Source: Arthrobacter sp. E3 (GTDB lineage Bacteria > Actinomycetota > Actinomycetes > Actinomycetales > Micrococcaceae). Taken from it: 64,000 bases of DNA. The stretch lies in the NCBI RefSeq assembly GCF_017353415.1, contig NZ_JAFMPX010000010.1:33346-97345 (forward strand). Direction: 5' to 3'. Positions 17,171 through 25,881 of this stretch are shown one piece after another. The notes beneath the pieces were generated by a model. That model was not told the origin of the DNA, did not search any database, and saw nothing but the letters and a program-made list of their open reading frames with translations. Both the position numbers and the translations under genes were made by a program. Every line of letters starts with the position of its first letter. Position 1 is the first letter of the stretch.

Positions 17171-17776
17171 TCAGGCCTCCGTCAGTGCCGCCCACGCCAT
17201 CGCTTCCAGCATGGACCTAGCCGCGGCAGCCTTCCGGCTGGGGATGGGCACGCTGTGCGGCGTTGAGTTGATCAGCCCAAAGACGGCGTGGGCCTGCAGC
17301 CGGCGCAGCGCGGCCTCACGCTGTGGAAGCAACTCTCCTAGTACCTCCACCCAAAGTTCCACATAGGCGCGCTGCAGGGAACGGACGGCAGTACTGTCCT
17401 CCTCGCCCAAACTGTCAAAGTCCCTGTCCTGCACACGGATGACGTCCGGCTGTGCCATGGCGAAGTCAACATGGAAGGCGACCAGCGCGCGCAAGGAGGA
17501 ACCGGCGTCGGGCGCGGCCTGTACAACGGCTCGCCCGCCTGCCAGCAGATCCTCGCTGACCCCCACTAACAAGGCTCCGAGCAGCGCTTGCTTGCCGTTG
17601 AAATGCCTATAGACGGCCGGCCCGCTGACCCCCGCCGCAGCCCCCAGATCCTCAATGGAAACACCGTTGAAGCCGCGTCGGGCAAACAGTGTTGCGGCGG
17701 AGGCGAGCAGCGCTGAGCGGCGCTTGGCCTTGGCCTGGGTGCGGGGGGTTTCTTGAAGCATGGGACCTGAATTCAT
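17171..17776 (-). CDS. TetR-family repressor of the leucine/isovalerate operon
   Basis: This 201-residue regulator has a TetR helix-turn-helix at about residues 20-66 (ALLASAATLFARRGFNGVSIEDLGAAAGVSGPAVYRHFNGKQALLGAL) and a helical ligand domain after it. It is divergent from the acyl-CoA carboxylase operon, and the gap contains a 16-bp palindrome. Regulators in this position usually sense an acyl-CoA intermediate. The first ATG is used, and an ATG at 17761 would also keep the whole DNA-binding domain. Confidence 0.9.
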   Translation of the reverse strand: MNSGPMLQETPRTQAKAKRRSALLASAATLFARRGFNGVSIEDLGAAAGVSGPAVYRHFNGKQALLGALLVGVSEDLLAGGRAVVQAAPDAGSSLRALVAFHVDFAMAQPDVIRVQDRDFDSLGEEDSTAVRSLQRAYVELWVEVLGELLPQREAALRRLQAHAVFGLINSTPHSVPIPSRKAAAARSMLEAMAWAALTEA

Positions 17777-17817
17777 TTGCTGGACATCACAGTGCGGACG
17801 GACTAACCTGAAAACCA

Positions 17818-17833
17818 GTTAGTGAGCATTAAC
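17818..17833. promoter_or_regulatory. Candidate TetR operator
   Basis: GTTAGTGAGCATTAAC is an interrupted palindrome of the form GTTAnTGnnCAnTAAC. It lies between the divergent TetR gene and the carboxylase operon, directly before an AT-rich stretch with TAATAT at 17839-17844 that could be a -10 box. Binding here would block the operon promoter and probably that of the regulator. Confidence 0.55.
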
Positions 17834-17881
17834 TTAGTTAATATTGTTCAGTGTAGCGGCGATGACGTCAACGAGGGGTCA

Positions 17882-19489
17882 ATGGAGACTTTGCAGAGCC
17901 ACGTGGAACCGGCCGGGGAGGCCTTTGCCCGCAACGATGCCCAACAGCGCGCCTTGGCTGCACAACTGCGCCAGACGTTGCGAACCACGGCACTGGGCGG
18001 GCCGGAAAAGTCCCGTGAACGCCACGTTGCGCGCGGCAAGGTGCTCCCGCGCGAACGCATCGACCGGCTGCTCGATGAGGGCAGCCCCTTCCTTGAAATT
18101 GCGCCGCTGGCAGCCTATGAAATGTACAGCGGCGCCTCACCCGGCGCCGGTGTCATTGCCGGCGTTGGCCTTGTCCAAGGCCGCCACGTGATGGTGCTGT
18201 GCAACGATGCCACCGTCAAGGGCGGAACGTACTACCCGATGACCGTGAAAAAGCACCTGCGGGCGCAGGAAATCGCGTTGGAAAACCACTTGCCCTGCAT
18301 CTATCTGGTGGATTCCGGCGGTGCGTTCCTGCCCATGCAGGACGAAGTGTTCCCCGGCAAGGACCACTTCGGCAGGATCTTCTTCAACCAAGCCAAGATG
18401 TCCGCGGCAAAGATTCCGCAGATCGCCGCTGTCATGGGCTCCTGCACGGCCGGTGGGGCATATGTGCCGGCCATGAGTGATGAAACAGTAATCGTGCGCA
18501 ACCAGGGCACCATTTTCCTGGGTGGGCCACCGCTGGTAAAGGCCGCCATCGGAGAGATTGTCACGGCGGAGGAGCTGGGCGGTGGAGACGTCCACGCCAG
18601 CATCTCGGGTGTGGTGGATCATCTGGCGGAAAATGACGACCACGCGCTGGCGATCATCCGGGACATCGTGGACACGCTCCCGCCCAACCCAACCCCCGCG
18701 TGGGCCGTGGGGGCCAGCGAGGCACCCGCTGTGGATCCCGACGAGCTTTACGGCGCCGTGCCCACGGACCTGAACACCCCGTACGACTGCCGCGAGATCA
18801 TCGCCCGGCTCGTTGACGGCAGCAAATTCCATGAGTTCAAGAAAAACTACGGCACCACGCTCGTCACCGGATTCGCCACGTTGCACGGACACCCGGTGGG
18901 CATTGTGGCCAACCACGGCGTGCTGTTCAGCGAGTCCGCACTGAAGGGTGCGCACTTCATTGAACTGTGCGACCAGCGCGGCATCCCGCTGATCTTTTTG
19001 CAGAACCTCAACGGCTTCATGGTCGGCAAGGACTACGAGCACGGCGGCATTGCCAAACACGGGGCCAAGATGGTCACGGCCGTCGCCACCGCGCGCGTGC
19101 CGAAACTGACGGTCATTGTGGGCGGGTCCTTCGGGGCCGGCAACTACTCCATGTGCGGGCGCGCCTACAGTCCCCGCTTCCTGTGGACGTGGCCGGCGTC
19201 GCGCATCTCCGTCATGGGTGGCAGCCAGGCCTCCTCCGTGCTGGCCACGGTCAAGCGCGACCAGCACGAACGCCGTGGCGAAGACTGGTCCGCAGCCGAG
19301 GAGGACGCCTTCAAGGCACCGGTTCTCGCCCAGTTTGAAAAGCAGGGCAGCCCCTACTACGCCACCGCCCGCCTCTGGGATGACGGCATCATCGACCCCG
19401 CAGACACCCGCACCGTCCTCGGACTGGCACTGGATGTGTGCGCCAGAACCCCGCTGCCGGAAACCTCCTTCGGCCTCTTTAGGATGTGA
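17882..19489 (+). CDS. accD1: Acyl-CoA (methylcrotonyl-CoA type) carboxylase beta subunit
   Basis: This 535-residue carboxyltransferase subunit moves CO2 from carboxybiotin to an acyl-CoA. It has the two crotonase-like halves typical of the family, with [16 protein letters not shown] (about residues 197-212) and [26 protein letters not shown] (about 372-397), then [25 protein letters not shown]. These match methylcrotonyl-CoA carboxylase beta chains better than propionyl-CoA ones. The ATG at 17882 has GAGGGG only 3 nt upstream, but an earlier in-frame start would run into the operator region. The alpha-subunit gene follows after 4 bp. Confidence 0.9.
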   Translation: METLQSHVEPAGEAFARNDAQQRALAAQLRQTLRTTALGGPEKSRERHVARGKVLPRERIDRLLDEGSPFLEIAPLAAYEMYSGASPGAGVIAGVGLVQGRHVMVLCNDATVKGGTYYPMTVKKHLRAQEIALENHLPCIYLVDSGGAFLPMQDEVFPGKDHFGRIFFNQAKMSAAKIPQIAAVMGSCTAGGAYVPAMSDETVIVRNQGTIFLGGPPLVKAAIGEIVTAEELGGGDVHASISGVVDHLAENDDHALAIIRDIVDTLPPNPTPAWAVGASEAPAVDPDELYGAVPTDLNTPYDCREIIARLVDGSKFHEFKKNYGTTLVTGFATLHGHPVGIVANHGVLFSESALKGAHFIELCDQRGIPLIFLQNLNGFMVGKDYEHGGIAKHGAKMVTAVATARVPKLTVIVGGSFGAGNYSMCGRAYSPRFLWTWPASRISVMGGSQASSVLATVKRDQHERRGEDWSAAEEDAFKAPVLAQFEKQGSPYYATARLWDDGIIDPADTRTVLGLALDVCARTPLPETSFGLFRM

Positions 19490-19493
19490 GCCC

Positions 19494-21635
19494 ATGAGCC
19501 CTCTTTTCGACACCGTTCTGGTGGCCAACCGCGGCGAAATAGCCTGCCGCATCATCCGCACACTGAAGGATCTGGGCATCCGCTCGGTGGCCGTGTATTC
19601 CGAGCCCGACGCCGGAGCCCGCCACGTGCGCGAGGCCGACGAAGCGCTGTGCATAGGCCCCGCAGCCGCAATCGAAAGCTACCTGAACATCGCAGCCATC
19701 GTTGCCGCATGCCGTGAATCCGGCGCCCAGGCAGTGCACCCAGGGTATGGGTTCCTGTCGGAAAACCAGGCCTTTGCGCAGGCACTCAAGGATGCGGGTA
19801 TCACCTTCATTGGCCCCTCGGTCGAGGCGTTGAACGTCATGGGGGACAAGATCCGCTCCAAGAACCACGTCGCCGCAGCAGGAGTTCCGCTGGTGCCCGG
19901 CATTTCCAAGGCCGGGCTGAGCGACGCTGACTTGACCGCAGCTGCGCAGGGGATTGGCTTTCCGTTGCTCATCAAGCCGTCGGCCGGGGGCGGGGGAAAA
20001 GGCATGCACAATGTGTATTCAATCCAAGAACTGCCGGCAACCCTGGCCACCGCACGCCGGGTGGCTGCTGCCGCCTTTGGCGACGACACCTTGTTCCTTG
20101 AACGCCTCGTGGCCAATCCCCGGCATATTGAAGTGCAGATCCTCGGTGACAACTTCGGGAACGTGGTCCACCTGGGTGAGCGTGAATGCTCCCTGCAGCG
20201 CCGCCACCAAAAAGTCATCGAAGAGGCGCCCTCACCGCTGCTGACGGGCATGGCCGACGGTGCCGCTGTCCGGGCGCGCATCGGCGCCGCAGCGTGTGCC
20301 GCCGCTGCCAGTGTGAACTACACCGGGGCCGGGACAGTGGAGTTCATCGTCTCCAATGACACTCCAGACGAGTTCTTCTTCATGGAAATGAACACCCGTC
20401 TGCAGGTGGAGCACCCCGTCACCGAAATGGTGGCCAGGGTTGATGGCGAGCCGCTGGACTTAGTGCAATGGCAGCTGCGCATCGCCGCCGGGGAACCAAT
20501 CACGTTCAGCCAGGAAGCGGTCAGCGCCGAAGGCCACGCCGTCGAAGCCCGCGTGTACGCCGAAAACCCGGCCCAGGGGTTCCTGCCCTCGGCCGGGACC
20601 GTCGTAGTGCTGGATGAGTCAGTTGCCGGGCGCCCGGGAGTGCGCGTGGATAGCTCCCTCCTGCAAGGGCTGGAAATCTCCGCCGACTACGACCCCATGC
20701 TGGCCAAGGTCATCGCCTGGGGAACAGACCGCGATCAGGCCCTGGAACGCTTGGACGCGGCCCTGCATGACTACGTGGTGCTCGGCGTCCCCACCAACGT
20801 CGAGTACCTGCGCCTTCTACTCGCAGACCCCGATGTCCAAGCCGGGCGTCTGGACACCACCCTCATTGAACGCAAACTCCCCGAACTGGCTTTCCGCACC
20901 CTCGACGCCGACGATTACGCAGCAGCCGCGCTCCTGACACGCGGATCGGCACCGGAGGTCGGGCTTGGGGAGCGGCTTGCGAGCCTCGGCCCGTGGGGCC
21001 GCACTGACGGGTGGCGGCTTGGTGATGCTGCTCCGTGGCGGTTGGCCTTCGCCGGGGTGGGACGCACGGCGGTGGTGACGGTCAGCGGCAGCCGGGACGG
21101 GTCAGCTGAGGAAGGGGCCGGCGTCGTGCATGTCAGTGGGGATGAGCTTCCCGATGGTGGCGCACATACGGCCCGGCTGGTAGATGCAGGGATCGGCGTG
21201 GAACTCGAATGGGACGGGCAAAAGCGGCAGTATCGGTTTGCCCGCAACGGGTCTGAAGTGCTGCTTGGAAGTGGCGGGTGGACGGCGTCGGTGCAGTTGC
21301 TGGGCCGCGACGCCGTGACGGCGCGGATGCTGGAGGGGCTGGAACGTGATGAAGCGGCGGCTGATCCGCAGGTGCGCAGCCCCATGCCGGGAACCGTGAC
21401 CATGCTCAATGTCAGCAACGGGGACAAAGTTCAGGCCGGCACCGTGCTGCTCGCCGTGGAGGCCATGAAGATGGAGCATCAGCTGGTGGCCGCCATCGCC
21501 GGGACGGTGCACGTGGGGGTGGCTGTGGGGTCGCTGGTCAAGGCCGATCAAGTGGTCGCCACGATTGTTCCGGACCTGTCCACCGACACGGAGCTCCCCG
21601 ATGCCTCCCATGAAAAATCAACCAAGGATTCCTGA
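19494..21635 (+). CDS. accA1: Acyl-CoA carboxylase alpha subunit (biotin carboxylase plus BCCP)
   Basis: This 713-residue protein carboxylates its own biotin with ATP and bicarbonate and serves the beta subunit encoded just before it. The biotin carboxylase domain spans about residues 1-445 and includes the ATP-grasp loop GGGGKGM and the active-site segment MEMNTRLQVEHPVTEM. A less conserved middle region follows, then a C-terminal carrier domain with EAMKMEH and biotinyl-lysine K659. The ATG at 19494 gives the normal N terminus (SPLFDTVLVANRGEIACRI); the open frame runs further upstream within the preceding gene. The likely substrate is 3-methylcrotonyl-CoA. Confidence 0.92.
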   Translation: MSPLFDTVLVANRGEIACRIIRTLKDLGIRSVAVYSEPDAGARHVREADEALCIGPAAAIESYLNIAAIVAACRESGAQAVHPGYGFLSENQAFAQALKDAGITFIGPSVEALNVMGDKIRSKNHVAAAGVPLVPGISKAGLSDADLTAAAQGIGFPLLIKPSAGGGGKGMHNVYSIQELPATLATARRVAAAAFGDDTLFLERLVANPRHIEVQILGDNFGNVVHLGERECSLQRRHQKVIEEAPSPLLTGMADGAAVRARIGAAACAAAASVNYTGAGTVEFIVSNDTPDEFFFMEMNTRLQVEHPVTEMVARVDGEPLDLVQWQLRIAAGEPITFSQEAVSAEGHAVEARVYAENPAQGFLPSAGTVVVLDESVAGRPGVRVDSSLLQGLEISADYDPMLAKVIAWGTDRDQALERLDAALHDYVVLGVPTNVEYLRLLLADPDVQAGRLDTTLIERKLPELAFRTLDADDYAAAALLTRGSAPEVGLGERLASLGPWGRTDGWRLGDAAPWRLAFAGVGRTAVVTVSGSRDGSAEEGAGVVHVSGDELPDGGAHTARLVDAGIGVELEWDGQKRQYRFARNGSEVLLGSGGWTASVQLLGRDAVTARMLEGLERDEAAADPQVRSPMPGTVTMLNVSNGDKVQAGTVLLAVEAMKMEHQLVAAIAGTVHVGVAVGSLVKADQVVATIVPDLSTDTELPDASHEKSTKDS

Positions 21636-21646
21636 AGGGAAACAAC

Positions 21647-22810
21647 GTGCCCAATTTTGAACTCAACGAGGAGTACCAGGCGCTCAGCGACATGGTCCGC
21701 GACTTCGCAGACAACGTGGTTGCCCCCGTCTCAGCCCAGCACGACGCGGAGCACAGCTTCCCCTATGAGATCGTGTCGCACATGGGGGAGCTGGGCTTGT
21801 TCGGACTGCCGTTCCCGGAAGAGTTTGGCGGCATGGGCGGGGACTACTTCGCCCTGGCGCTGGCCTTGGAACAGCTGGGGCGGGTGGACCAGTCGGTCGC
21901 CATCACGCTCGAGGCAGGGGTGTCACTGGGCGCCATGCCCGTGCACCGCTTCGGGACCCAGGCGCAGAAGGAGGCATGGCTGCCACAGCTGACCAGCGGT
22001 GCGGCACTGGCGGGCTTCGGCCTGACAGAGCCCGACGCCGGATCGGACGCCGGACGCACCTCCACCCGGGCGAAACTGCAGGACGGCGAATGGGTCATTG
22101 ACGGCAGCAAACAGTTCATCACCAACTCCGGGACGGACATCACCAAATTCGTAACCGTCACAGCCGTCACCGGCAGCACCGAACGCGCCGACGGGACGGT
22201 GAAGAAGGAGATTTCCACCATCATCGTTCCCAATGGAACGCCAGGCTTCACGGTGGAAAAGCCCTACGGCAAGGTGGGCTGGAACGCCTCAGACACCCAC
22301 CCGCTGACGTTCACCAACGCCCGGGTGCCGGAGGAAAACCTGCTCGGTGAGCGCGGCCGTGGGTATGCGAACTTCCTGTCCATCCTGGATGAAGGCCGCA
22401 TCGCCATCGCCGCGCTGGCCACCGGTGCCGCGCAGGGCTGTGTTGATGAAGCCGTCCGCTACGCCAAGGAACGCCACGCGTTCGGCCACAACATTGGCCA
22501 CTACCAAGGCATTTCCTTCAAAATTGCGCGCATGCAAAGCCGTGCGCACCTGGCCCGGCTGGCCTATTACGACGCCGCCTCGCGCATGCTCGCAGGCAAA
22601 TCCTTCAAGACGGAGGCGGCCATCGCTAAGATGGTCGCAAGTGAGGCAGCCATGGACAACGCCAGGGACGCCACACAGGTGTTTGGCGGTTACGGGTTCA
22701 TCAACGAGTTCACCGTTGCCCGCCACTACAGGGATTCAAAGATCTTGGAGATAGGGGAAGGCACCACCGAAGTGCAATTGATGCTCATTGCCCGCGACCT
22801 GGGCTTGTGA
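21647..22810 (+). CDS. Acyl-CoA dehydrogenase (isovaleryl-CoA/branched-chain role inferred)
   Basis: This 387-residue flavoenzyme oxidises an acyl-CoA to the 2,3-enoyl-CoA. FGLTEPDAGSDAG and QFITNSG bind FAD, and YGFINEFTVARHYRDSKILEIGEGTTEVQ is the C-terminal block. Its catalytic base appears to be E371, in the medium- and short-chain enzyme position. The upstream position used by human isovaleryl-CoA dehydrogenase reads G in DEGRIAIAA. Context (carboxylase, MaoC, CoA-transferase) says isovaleryl-CoA, so substrate should be held open. A GTG start follows AAGGGA, 11 bp after the carboxylase gene. Confidence 0.88.
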   Translation: MPNFELNEEYQALSDMVRDFADNVVAPVSAQHDAEHSFPYEIVSHMGELGLFGLPFPEEFGGMGGDYFALALALEQLGRVDQSVAITLEAGVSLGAMPVHRFGTQAQKEAWLPQLTSGAALAGFGLTEPDAGSDAGRTSTRAKLQDGEWVIDGSKQFITNSGTDITKFVTVTAVTGSTERADGTVKKEISTIIVPNGTPGFTVEKPYGKVGWNASDTHPLTFTNARVPEENLLGERGRGYANFLSILDEGRIAIAALATGAAQGCVDEAVRYAKERHAFGHNIGHYQGISFKIARMQSRAHLARLAYYDAASRMLAGKSFKTEAAIAKMVASEAAMDNARDATQVFGGYGFINEFTVARHYRDSKILEIGEGTTEVQLMLIARDLGL

Positions 22811-22833
22811 CCCTTCTCGAAAGGAACCCCGCC

Positions 22834-23607
22834 ATGATCAACAAAGTAGTTGCCTCACCGGCTGCGGCCGTCCATGACATCCACGACGGCGCTTCCCTCG
22901 CCGTGGGAGGCTTCGGACTGTGCGGCATCCCCGTAGCCCTCATCCAGGCCCTCTACGATGCAGGAACCTCACGGCTGGAAACCATCTCCAACAACTGCGG
23001 TGTGGACGACTGGGGCCTGGGCATTCTGCTCAGCGACGGCCGCATCCGCCGCACCATCTCCTCCTACGTGGGGGAGAACAAGGAATTTGCCCGGCAATTC
23101 CTTGCCGGCGAACTGGAAGTCGAGCTCACCCCGCAGGGCACGCTCGCCGAGAAACTGCGCGCAGGCGGCGCCGGGATACCTGCCTTCTACACAGCCGCCG
23201 GTGTAGGCACCCAGGTCAGCGAGGGCGGACTGCCGCGCCTGTACGACGGCGCGGGCGGAGTGGCGATCGCCTCGCCACCCAAGGAGGTACGCACCTTTGG
23301 GGACGCCGACTTTGTCTTGGAGGAATCCCTGCGACCGGACTTTGCCCTTGTCCACGCCTGGAAGGGCGACCGCCACGGCAACCTGATCTTCCACGCCACT
23401 GCCATGAACTTCAACCCGCTGTGCGCCATGGCAGGGACGGTCACCATCGCCGAAGTGGAAGAGCTGGTGGAACCTGGCGAACTGGACCCCGAACACATCC
23501 ACGTACCAGGCATCTTCGTCCAACGCGTGGTCCACGTGCCTGCCGGGACGCCAGGGAGCGAAAAACGCATCGAAAAGCGAACTGTTGCAAACAGCCAGGA
23601 GGCATGA
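22834..23607 (+). CDS. scoA: 3-oxoacid CoA-transferase subunit A
   Basis: This 257-residue alpha subunit belongs to the SCOT-type CoA-transferases that move CoA between acids such as succinate, acetoacetate or related diacids. The N terminus [20 protein letters not shown] and the segment [21 protein letters not shown] are characteristic, as is the GDRHGNLIF block. The ATG at 22834 follows GAAAGGA. An upstream in-frame GTG overlaps the dehydrogenase stop but lacks a ribosome-binding site. It pairs with the B subunit encoded next. Confidence 0.92.
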   Translation: MINKVVASPAAAVHDIHDGASLAVGGFGLCGIPVALIQALYDAGTSRLETISNNCGVDDWGLGILLSDGRIRRTISSYVGENKEFARQFLAGELEVELTPQGTLAEKLRAGGAGIPAFYTAAGVGTQVSEGGLPRLYDGAGGVAIASPPKEVRTFGDADFVLEESLRPDFALVHAWKGDRHGNLIFHATAMNFNPLCAMAGTVTIAEVEELVEPGELDPEHIHVPGIFVQRVVHVPAGTPGSEKRIEKRTVANSQEA

Positions 23608-23609
23608 CC

Positions 23610-24263
23610 ATGGCACTGACACGGAATGAACTGGCCGCACGGGTGGCACAGGAGTTGCGCAACGGACAGTACGTGAACTTGGGGATTGGCATGCCTACCC
23701 TGATTCCCAACTTCATCCCGGACACGGTGGAGGTGGTGCTGCATTCGGAGAATGGGATCTTGGGGACGGGACCCTACCCGGCCGAGGCCGACGTCGACCC
23801 TGATTTGATCAACGCTGGGAAGGAAACCGTCACCGTCAACAAGGGGGCGGCGTTCTTTGATTCGGCCACCTCGTTTGGCATGGTGCGCGGGGGACACGTG
23901 GATGTGGCCGTGCTCGGGGCCATGCAGGTTGCCGCCAACGGGGATCTGGCAAACTGGATGATTCCCGGCAAGATGGTCAAGGGCATGGGTGGGGCCATGG
24001 ACCTGGTGTTCGGCGCCAAGAAGCTGATCGTCATGATGGAGCACGTGGACAAATACGGGGCGCCAAAGATCCTGCAGGAGTGCACACTGCCCTTGACGGG
24101 GAAGAAGTGCGTCGATCTGATCATCACGGATCTGGCGGTGATCGAAGTGACTCCGGACGGTTTGGTCTTGAAGGAACTGGCTCCGGATGTCACCGTTGAG
24201 CAAATTGTGGCAGCGACCGGGGCACCGCTGAACTTGGAAATGCATGATCTGGACAACGTATGA
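23610..24263 (+). CDS. scoB: 3-oxoacid CoA-transferase subunit B
   Basis: This 217-residue beta subunit carries the catalytic glutamate of the SCOT family in [10 protein letters not shown] at about residues 48-57. Other family blocks are [17 protein letters not shown] and [20 protein letters not shown] at 23597-23602 is 7 nt from the ATG at 23610. An ATG at 23604 that overlaps the subunit A stop is also in frame but too close to the site. Acetoacetate activation is the expected role in leucine catabolism, and itaconate or another diacid is possible. Confidence 0.92.
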   Translation: MALTRNELAARVAQELRNGQYVNLGIGMPTLIPNFIPDTVEVVLHSENGILGTGPYPAEADVDPDLINAGKETVTVNKGAAFFDSATSFGMVRGGHVDVAVLGAMQVAANGDLANWMIPGKMVKGMGGAMDLVFGAKKLIVMMEHVDKYGAPKILQECTLPLTGKKCVDLIITDLAVIEVTPDGLVLKELAPDVTVEQIVAATGAPLNLEMHDLDNV

Positions 24264-24763
24264 GTGACGGACACGCGGGGTACCGGAAGACGCCGGGAGT
24301 AGTGACGCAGCGTGGTCTCTACTATGAGGAACTGGAACTGGGCATCCTGTACCAGCACCGGCCGGGGCGCACCCTGACCGAAACCGACAATGTCCTTTTC
24401 ACCACCATGACCATGAACACCCAGGCACTTCACCTGGATGCTGCATGGAGCCAGGACCAGCCCTTCGGACAGCGCATCATGAACTCCATGTTCACCTTGG
24501 CCACCATGGTGGGGCAGTCCGTGGCACAACTGACGCAGGGCACCATCGTGGCGCAACTGGGCATGGGCGATATTTCCTTCCCGCACCCCCTCTTTCACGG
24601 AGACACGCTGTATACGGAGACGGTCGTGACGGAAAAGCGGCTCTCAGCCTCCCGTCCCGGCCAAGGTATCGTGACCATGACCCACACCGGACGCAACCAA
24701 TCCGGCGTGGTGGTGGGGAAAGCCAGCAGAACAGCACTTTTCTGGCTCAAGCCCACCAGCTAA
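24260..24763 (+). CDS. MaoC-family (R)-enoyl-CoA hydratase
   Basis: This 167-residue hot-dog-fold hydratase has the MaoC pattern [23 protein letters not shown], then [10 protein letters not shown], where N and H occupy the hydratase catalytic positions, and [17 protein letters not shown]. It overlaps the CoA-transferase gene by 4 bp. In this operon it takes the place of the crotonase-type methylglutaconyl-CoA hydratase (LiuC). It is therefore the likely hydratase for 3-methylglutaconyl-CoA or a related branched enoyl-CoA, analogous as I recall to M. tuberculosis Rv2499c. Confidence 0.88.
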   Translation: MSDGHAGYRKTPGVVTQRGLYYEELELGILYQHRPGRTLTETDNVLFTTMTMNTQALHLDAAWSQDQPFGQRIMNSMFTLATMVGQSVAQLTQGTIVAQLGMGDISFPHPLFHGDTLYTETVVTEKRLSASRPGQGIVTMTHTGRNQSGVVVGKASRTALFWLKPTS

Positions 24764-24811
24764 AACCCAACAGTTAAGGACAATGCCATCACAGCCACGA
24801 GGGAATTCACC

Positions 24812-25624
24812 ATGGGACCGGCGCTGCTCTTCGCCCCCGGGGACAGGCCGGACCGCTTCAACAAGGCAGCCGAACGCTCCGACGCCGTCATTCTTGATCT
24901 GGAGGACGCCGTCGCACCTGCGGCCAAGGCCCAGGCACGGGAGAACATGGCCGCCAGCACGCTTGACCCGGCAGCAACCATGGTGCGCATCAACGCCCTA
25001 GGCACCGAGGCCGCACGCCTTGACCTGCATGCTTTGGCGCTGGGGCGGTTCAACACCATCATGGTGGCCAAGGCGGCCGATGTGGATGCCATTGCAGCGC
25101 TGGAAAAATACAATGTGGTGGTCCTTTGCGAAACGGCCGCCGGAATCCTGGCCGCTCCGGCGCTGGCGAAACTCCCCAACGTGGTGGCACTGATGTGGGG
25201 TGCCGAAGATCTGGTGGCCTCACTCGGTGGAAGCTCCAGCCGTTTTGGCGCTGGAAGCTCTCAAGCTGGCAGCTACCGGGCCGTGGCAACTCATGCGCGC
25301 TCGCAGATGCTGCTGGCCGCGGGGGCGGCAGGCAAAGTTGCCATCGATTCCATCTATGCCGACTTTGCTGACCTTGATGGGCTGGCTGCGGAGGCGGAGG
25401 ACGCTGTGGCCAGCGGCTTTGGTGCAAAGGCCTGCATTCACCCGTCCCAAGTGGCAGTGGTCAGGGAGGCATACCGGCCGGGCCCGGCGCAGATTGCTGC
25501 GGCAACTGAACTTCTGGCCGCGGCGGACGCTGCTGGCACAGGTGTTTTCGCGTTCAAGGGACAGATGGTAGACGGCCCCATACTGTTGCACGCCGAGCAA
25601 ACGCTGCGCCGGGCCGCCCAGTAG
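24812..25624 (+). CDS. CitE-type beta-hydroxyacyl-CoA lyase (HpcH/HpaI family)
   Basis: This 270-residue TIM-barrel lyase begins MGPALLFAPGDRPDRFNKAAER followed by DAVILDLEDAV, which supplies the metal-binding acidic residues. CETAAGI and WGAEDLVASLGG are further family blocks. Homologues cleave citramalyl-CoA, malyl-CoA or (R)-HMG-CoA. As the last gene of this operon it probably replaces HMG-CoA lyase (LiuE), releasing acetyl-CoA and acetoacetate. The closest analogue I know is M. tuberculosis Rv2498c, which lies in a comparable gene set. GAGGGA lies before the ATG. Confidence 0.88.
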   Translation: MGPALLFAPGDRPDRFNKAAERSDAVILDLEDAVAPAAKAQARENMAASTLDPAATMVRINALGTEAARLDLHALALGRFNTIMVAKAADVDAIAALEKYNVVVLCETAAGILAAPALAKLPNVVALMWGAEDLVASLGGSSSRFGAGSSQAGSYRAVATHARSQMLLAAGAAGKVAIDSIYADFADLDGLAAEAEDAVASGFGAKACIHPSQVAVVREAYRPGPAQIAAATELLAAADAAGTGVFAFKGQMVDGPILLHAEQTLRRAAQ

Positions 25625-25703
25625 CGCACCACCACCCACCCGACGCTCCCGCACGTTCGGGGCGGTTCCCTCTGACCCTCCTGCACCTTTGGGGCACAAT
25701 TTT

Positions 25704-25736
25704 GGAACGCTTCTTCAGCGGATGGGAGAGCGTTCT
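25704..25736 (+). terminator. Weak hairpin after the catabolic operon
   Basis: GAACGCT and AGCGTTC form a 7-bp stem with a 17-nt loop, followed by TTCATTTC. It is 80 bp after the lyase stop in a 257-bp gap that otherwise shows nothing clear. It may end the operon transcript, but the stem is short. Confidence 0.3.
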
Positions 25737-25881
25737 TCATTTCAGCCCTGAAACTGCAGGAGCGTCCGGAGGGTGGGGCATGTGGGAAACGTTGGTGACG
25801 CGAACCGTATCAATGCCTTGATGAGCACGCTACTGTGAAGGCACCGGAGGGATTGCCAGTACAGCGAAGGTAGGGGACAGC

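Noticed and set aside
18137..19654. A 505-codon open frame antisense to the carboxylase beta gene
   Set aside because: High-GC coding sequence often leaves long open antisense frames. The plus-strand protein is a clear family member, and the antisense product has no domain or ribosome-binding site.
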